This document shows positions 62,755 through 64,000 of a stretch of 64,000 nt of DNA, piece by piece (within the stretch, counting starts at the first letter, position 1; each line of letters begins with the position of its first letter). Source of the DNA: SIG714 sp964638675 (GTDB lineage: Bacteria; Bacillota; Clostridia; Oscillospirales; CAG-272); the NCBI GenBank assembly GCA_964638675.1, contig CAZXAU010000007.1:1-64000 (forward strand), written 5' to 3'. Both the position numbers and the translations under genes were made by a program. The notes beneath the pieces were generated by a model, which saw only the letters and a list, made by a program, of their open reading frames with translations, was not told the DNA's origin and ran no database searches.

Positions 62755-63873
62755 TCATGCAACGGGTGGGTCTTTTTTTATATTATCAAGGCGTTTTTTT
62801 AAAATCAACAGATTGACAGAAATTACGAAACAAAATGAGAAAATACAGAGCAGTATTGCATTTTCGGAGCTGACAAACAAACCAATCATGAGGGCAGTGA
62901 GATAAGACAAAAGAGAGATAACATGATTTGCCTTTATCGTTATCACAGCCGATCTTGCAATCGACATTGCATCTTTCAGATTTTCAGCTTCACGGATCAT
63001 AAGGTCATAATTTCCTTTACGATTATTTTCATATATGAGAATTTCGGTTTCATTACAGCAAAATGCGAATTTATCTCCCGAATCGTCTGAAATGATATCG
63101 ATACCTTCAGGAATTTTGGATATTTTAAAAAAAGCCGCTCTGTTTGCGAATGATATTCCGAGCGTATCTGCCCTTTTCATGGCGATATAGACAGATAGGC
63201 TCTCAGAAGATATAAAATATACCGATATGAGCGAGGCAGACGTGAGAGTATTCACGACAGCCCTTTCAATGTTGCCGGTCAAGATCACAGATATTGTGAA
63301 TACAATCGTACAGGCCATCAATACATACGGACAATAATAACCCGAAAAGCTGTCTGTCAAAGTGTCATCCTTATTATTTTTACCGTCATTATCAATAAGG
63401 CATTCCCGGTCAGCTTTTTTTGATAAAAATGAGTCGGATAAGACAGAAACGAGCGAGAGAATACAAACAGACAGTAGTGTAAAATCAGGTGGGATTGAAT
63501 TTATCAAGAGCTTTGCTGATGCATAAATATAATATAATAGTACAAAAAAACATCCCAACGCAACAGGAGTATATCTGTTGGGTGCTTTTGTTAGGAAAAA
63601 GAGAGGACTGATTCCGCAATATAATTCACGGCAAGATATAATTCCTGCGAGCAGGAATAAAGCCATAAATAATAAAGATAAGACTATATAGGCTTTTCTT
63701 GAAAAATTATTTGCGAAATATCGGCTGAACAAAATTAAAGTGAAAAGAAAAATGCAGAGTGTGACAGCTGCGACAAGGCTGTAAAGCTTATTATCAAAAA
63801 GATGCTCAAGGAGTCGATCGTTTATCTTCTTCGGACGGGTGAATTTTTCAGTCCGATGTTTTTCTTCTATCAT
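62755..63873 (-). CDS. P-type-ATPase-like membrane protein lacking catalytic domains
   Basis: 372 residues, eight hydrophobic segments (about 30-50, 62-80, 103-128, 133-152, 185-203, 212-235, 315-331, 337-358). After segment 6 the sequence SLSVYIAMKRADTLGISFAN then IDIISDDSGD is laid out like the stretch of P1B ATPases that leads to the phosphorylated DKTGT, but the Asp-Lys-Thr motif is gone. The loop to segment 7 is only about 80 residues instead of some 250-300, and the actuator loop between segments 4 and 5 is about 30. The end (MSIARSAVITIKANHVISLL...CFVISVNLLILKKRL) matches the last two helices of such pumps. It cannot be an ATP-driven pump; role unknown. Confidence 0.6.
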   Translation of the reverse strand: MIEEKHRTEKFTRPKKINDRLLEHLFDNKLYSLVAAVTLCIFLFTLILFSRYFANNFSRKAYIVLSLLFMALFLLAGIISCRELYCGISPLFFLTKAPNRYTPVALGCFFVLLYYIYASAKLLINSIPPDFTLLSVCILSLVSVLSDSFLSKKADRECLIDNDGKNNKDDTLTDSFSGYYCPYVLMACTIVFTISVILTGNIERAVVNTLTSASLISVYFISSESLSVYIAMKRADTLGISFANRAAFFKISKIPEGIDIISDDSGDKFAFCCNETEILIYENNRKGNYDLMIREAENLKDAMSIARSAVITIKANHVISLLSYLTALMIGLFVSSENAILLCIFSFCFVISVNLLILKKRLDNIKKDPPVA

Positions 63874-63947
63874 CCGGTAATCCTTATATTATAAAATTAC
63901 AGGCAAATAAAACGGTCAGATCTGTTCCATGACGTGAAAAATGCAGT

Positions 63948-63975
63948 GGGGAAGCTTTATCCGGAAAGTTTCCCC
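63948..63975. repeat. Hairpin related to the dispersed repeat
   Basis: GGGGAAGCTTT, short loop, AAAGTTTCCCC: the same type of GGGGAAnCTTT palindrome as ends the elements at 4140-4326 and 28140-28325. The rest of a copy, if present, lies beyond the window. Confidence 0.4.
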
Positions 63976-64000
63976 GTATATAATTCCCGACCTCATATCA

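Overview
The window reads as chromosomal DNA of a low-GC, Gram-positive anaerobe of the class Clostridia, most like an uncultured gut or rumen Oscillospirales/Lachnospirales-type organism. This is inferred from the AT-rich sequence, purine-rich ribosome binding sites, many near-consensus sigma-A promoters (TTGACA, 17 bp, TATAAT), a threonine T-box leader, a CCA-encoding tRNA, TTG/GTG starts, and many secreted proteins built from BspA-type leucine-rich repeats, Ig-like repeats, cohesin and dockerin. There is no rRNA, CRISPR array, prophage or transposase.

Layout. 1-1608 (-): 5' part of a secreted transglutaminase-like protein, cut by the window edge. 2033-4009 (+): lipoprotein foldase whose parvulin domain appears split by a long insertion. 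4140-4326: dispersed repeat, with a relative at 28140-28325. 4331-9123 (-): branched-chain amino acid ABC transporter livJ-HMGF behind a small membrane-protein gene. 9804-9879 (-): tRNA-Lys. 10167-16171 (-): six-gene surface-glycan operon combining glycosyl transfer with carboxylic-acid chemistry. 16567-19170: divergent tmcAL and ackA. 19472-22110 (+): secreted protein and LRR protein.

22295-28126 (-): thyA, dfrA, pheS, a YitT-family gene and pheT in one row. 28428-30449 (-): serine-palmitoyltransferase-like enzyme with a short-chain reductase. 30613-30930 (-): TrkA_C remnant. 31235-33301 (-): EF-G-like GTPase. 33362-42337 (-): a 2434-residue Ig-repeat protein ending in a dockerin, followed by a membrane-anchored protein starting with a cohesin-like domain. 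42700-51342 (+, except one small - gene): mnmE, RNHCP protein, htpG, an orphan, TSCPD protein, phosphohexomutase, HD phosphohydrolase. 51415-53836 (-): FkbM methyltransferase and aspartate kinase. 54169-59465 (-): M23 peptidase translationally coupled to an LRR protein. 59865-60048 (-): apparent stand-alone ncRNA. 60196-62506 (+): T-box and thrS. 62755-63873 (-): membrane protein resembling a P-type ATPase stripped of its catalytic domains.

The most striking items are the adjacent cohesin and dockerin genes, the sphingoid-base-like enzyme pair, the acid/glycan operon, the pseudo-P-type ATPase and the orphan ncRNA. All functions are inferred from sequence pattern and family knowledge; no search or folding program was run.
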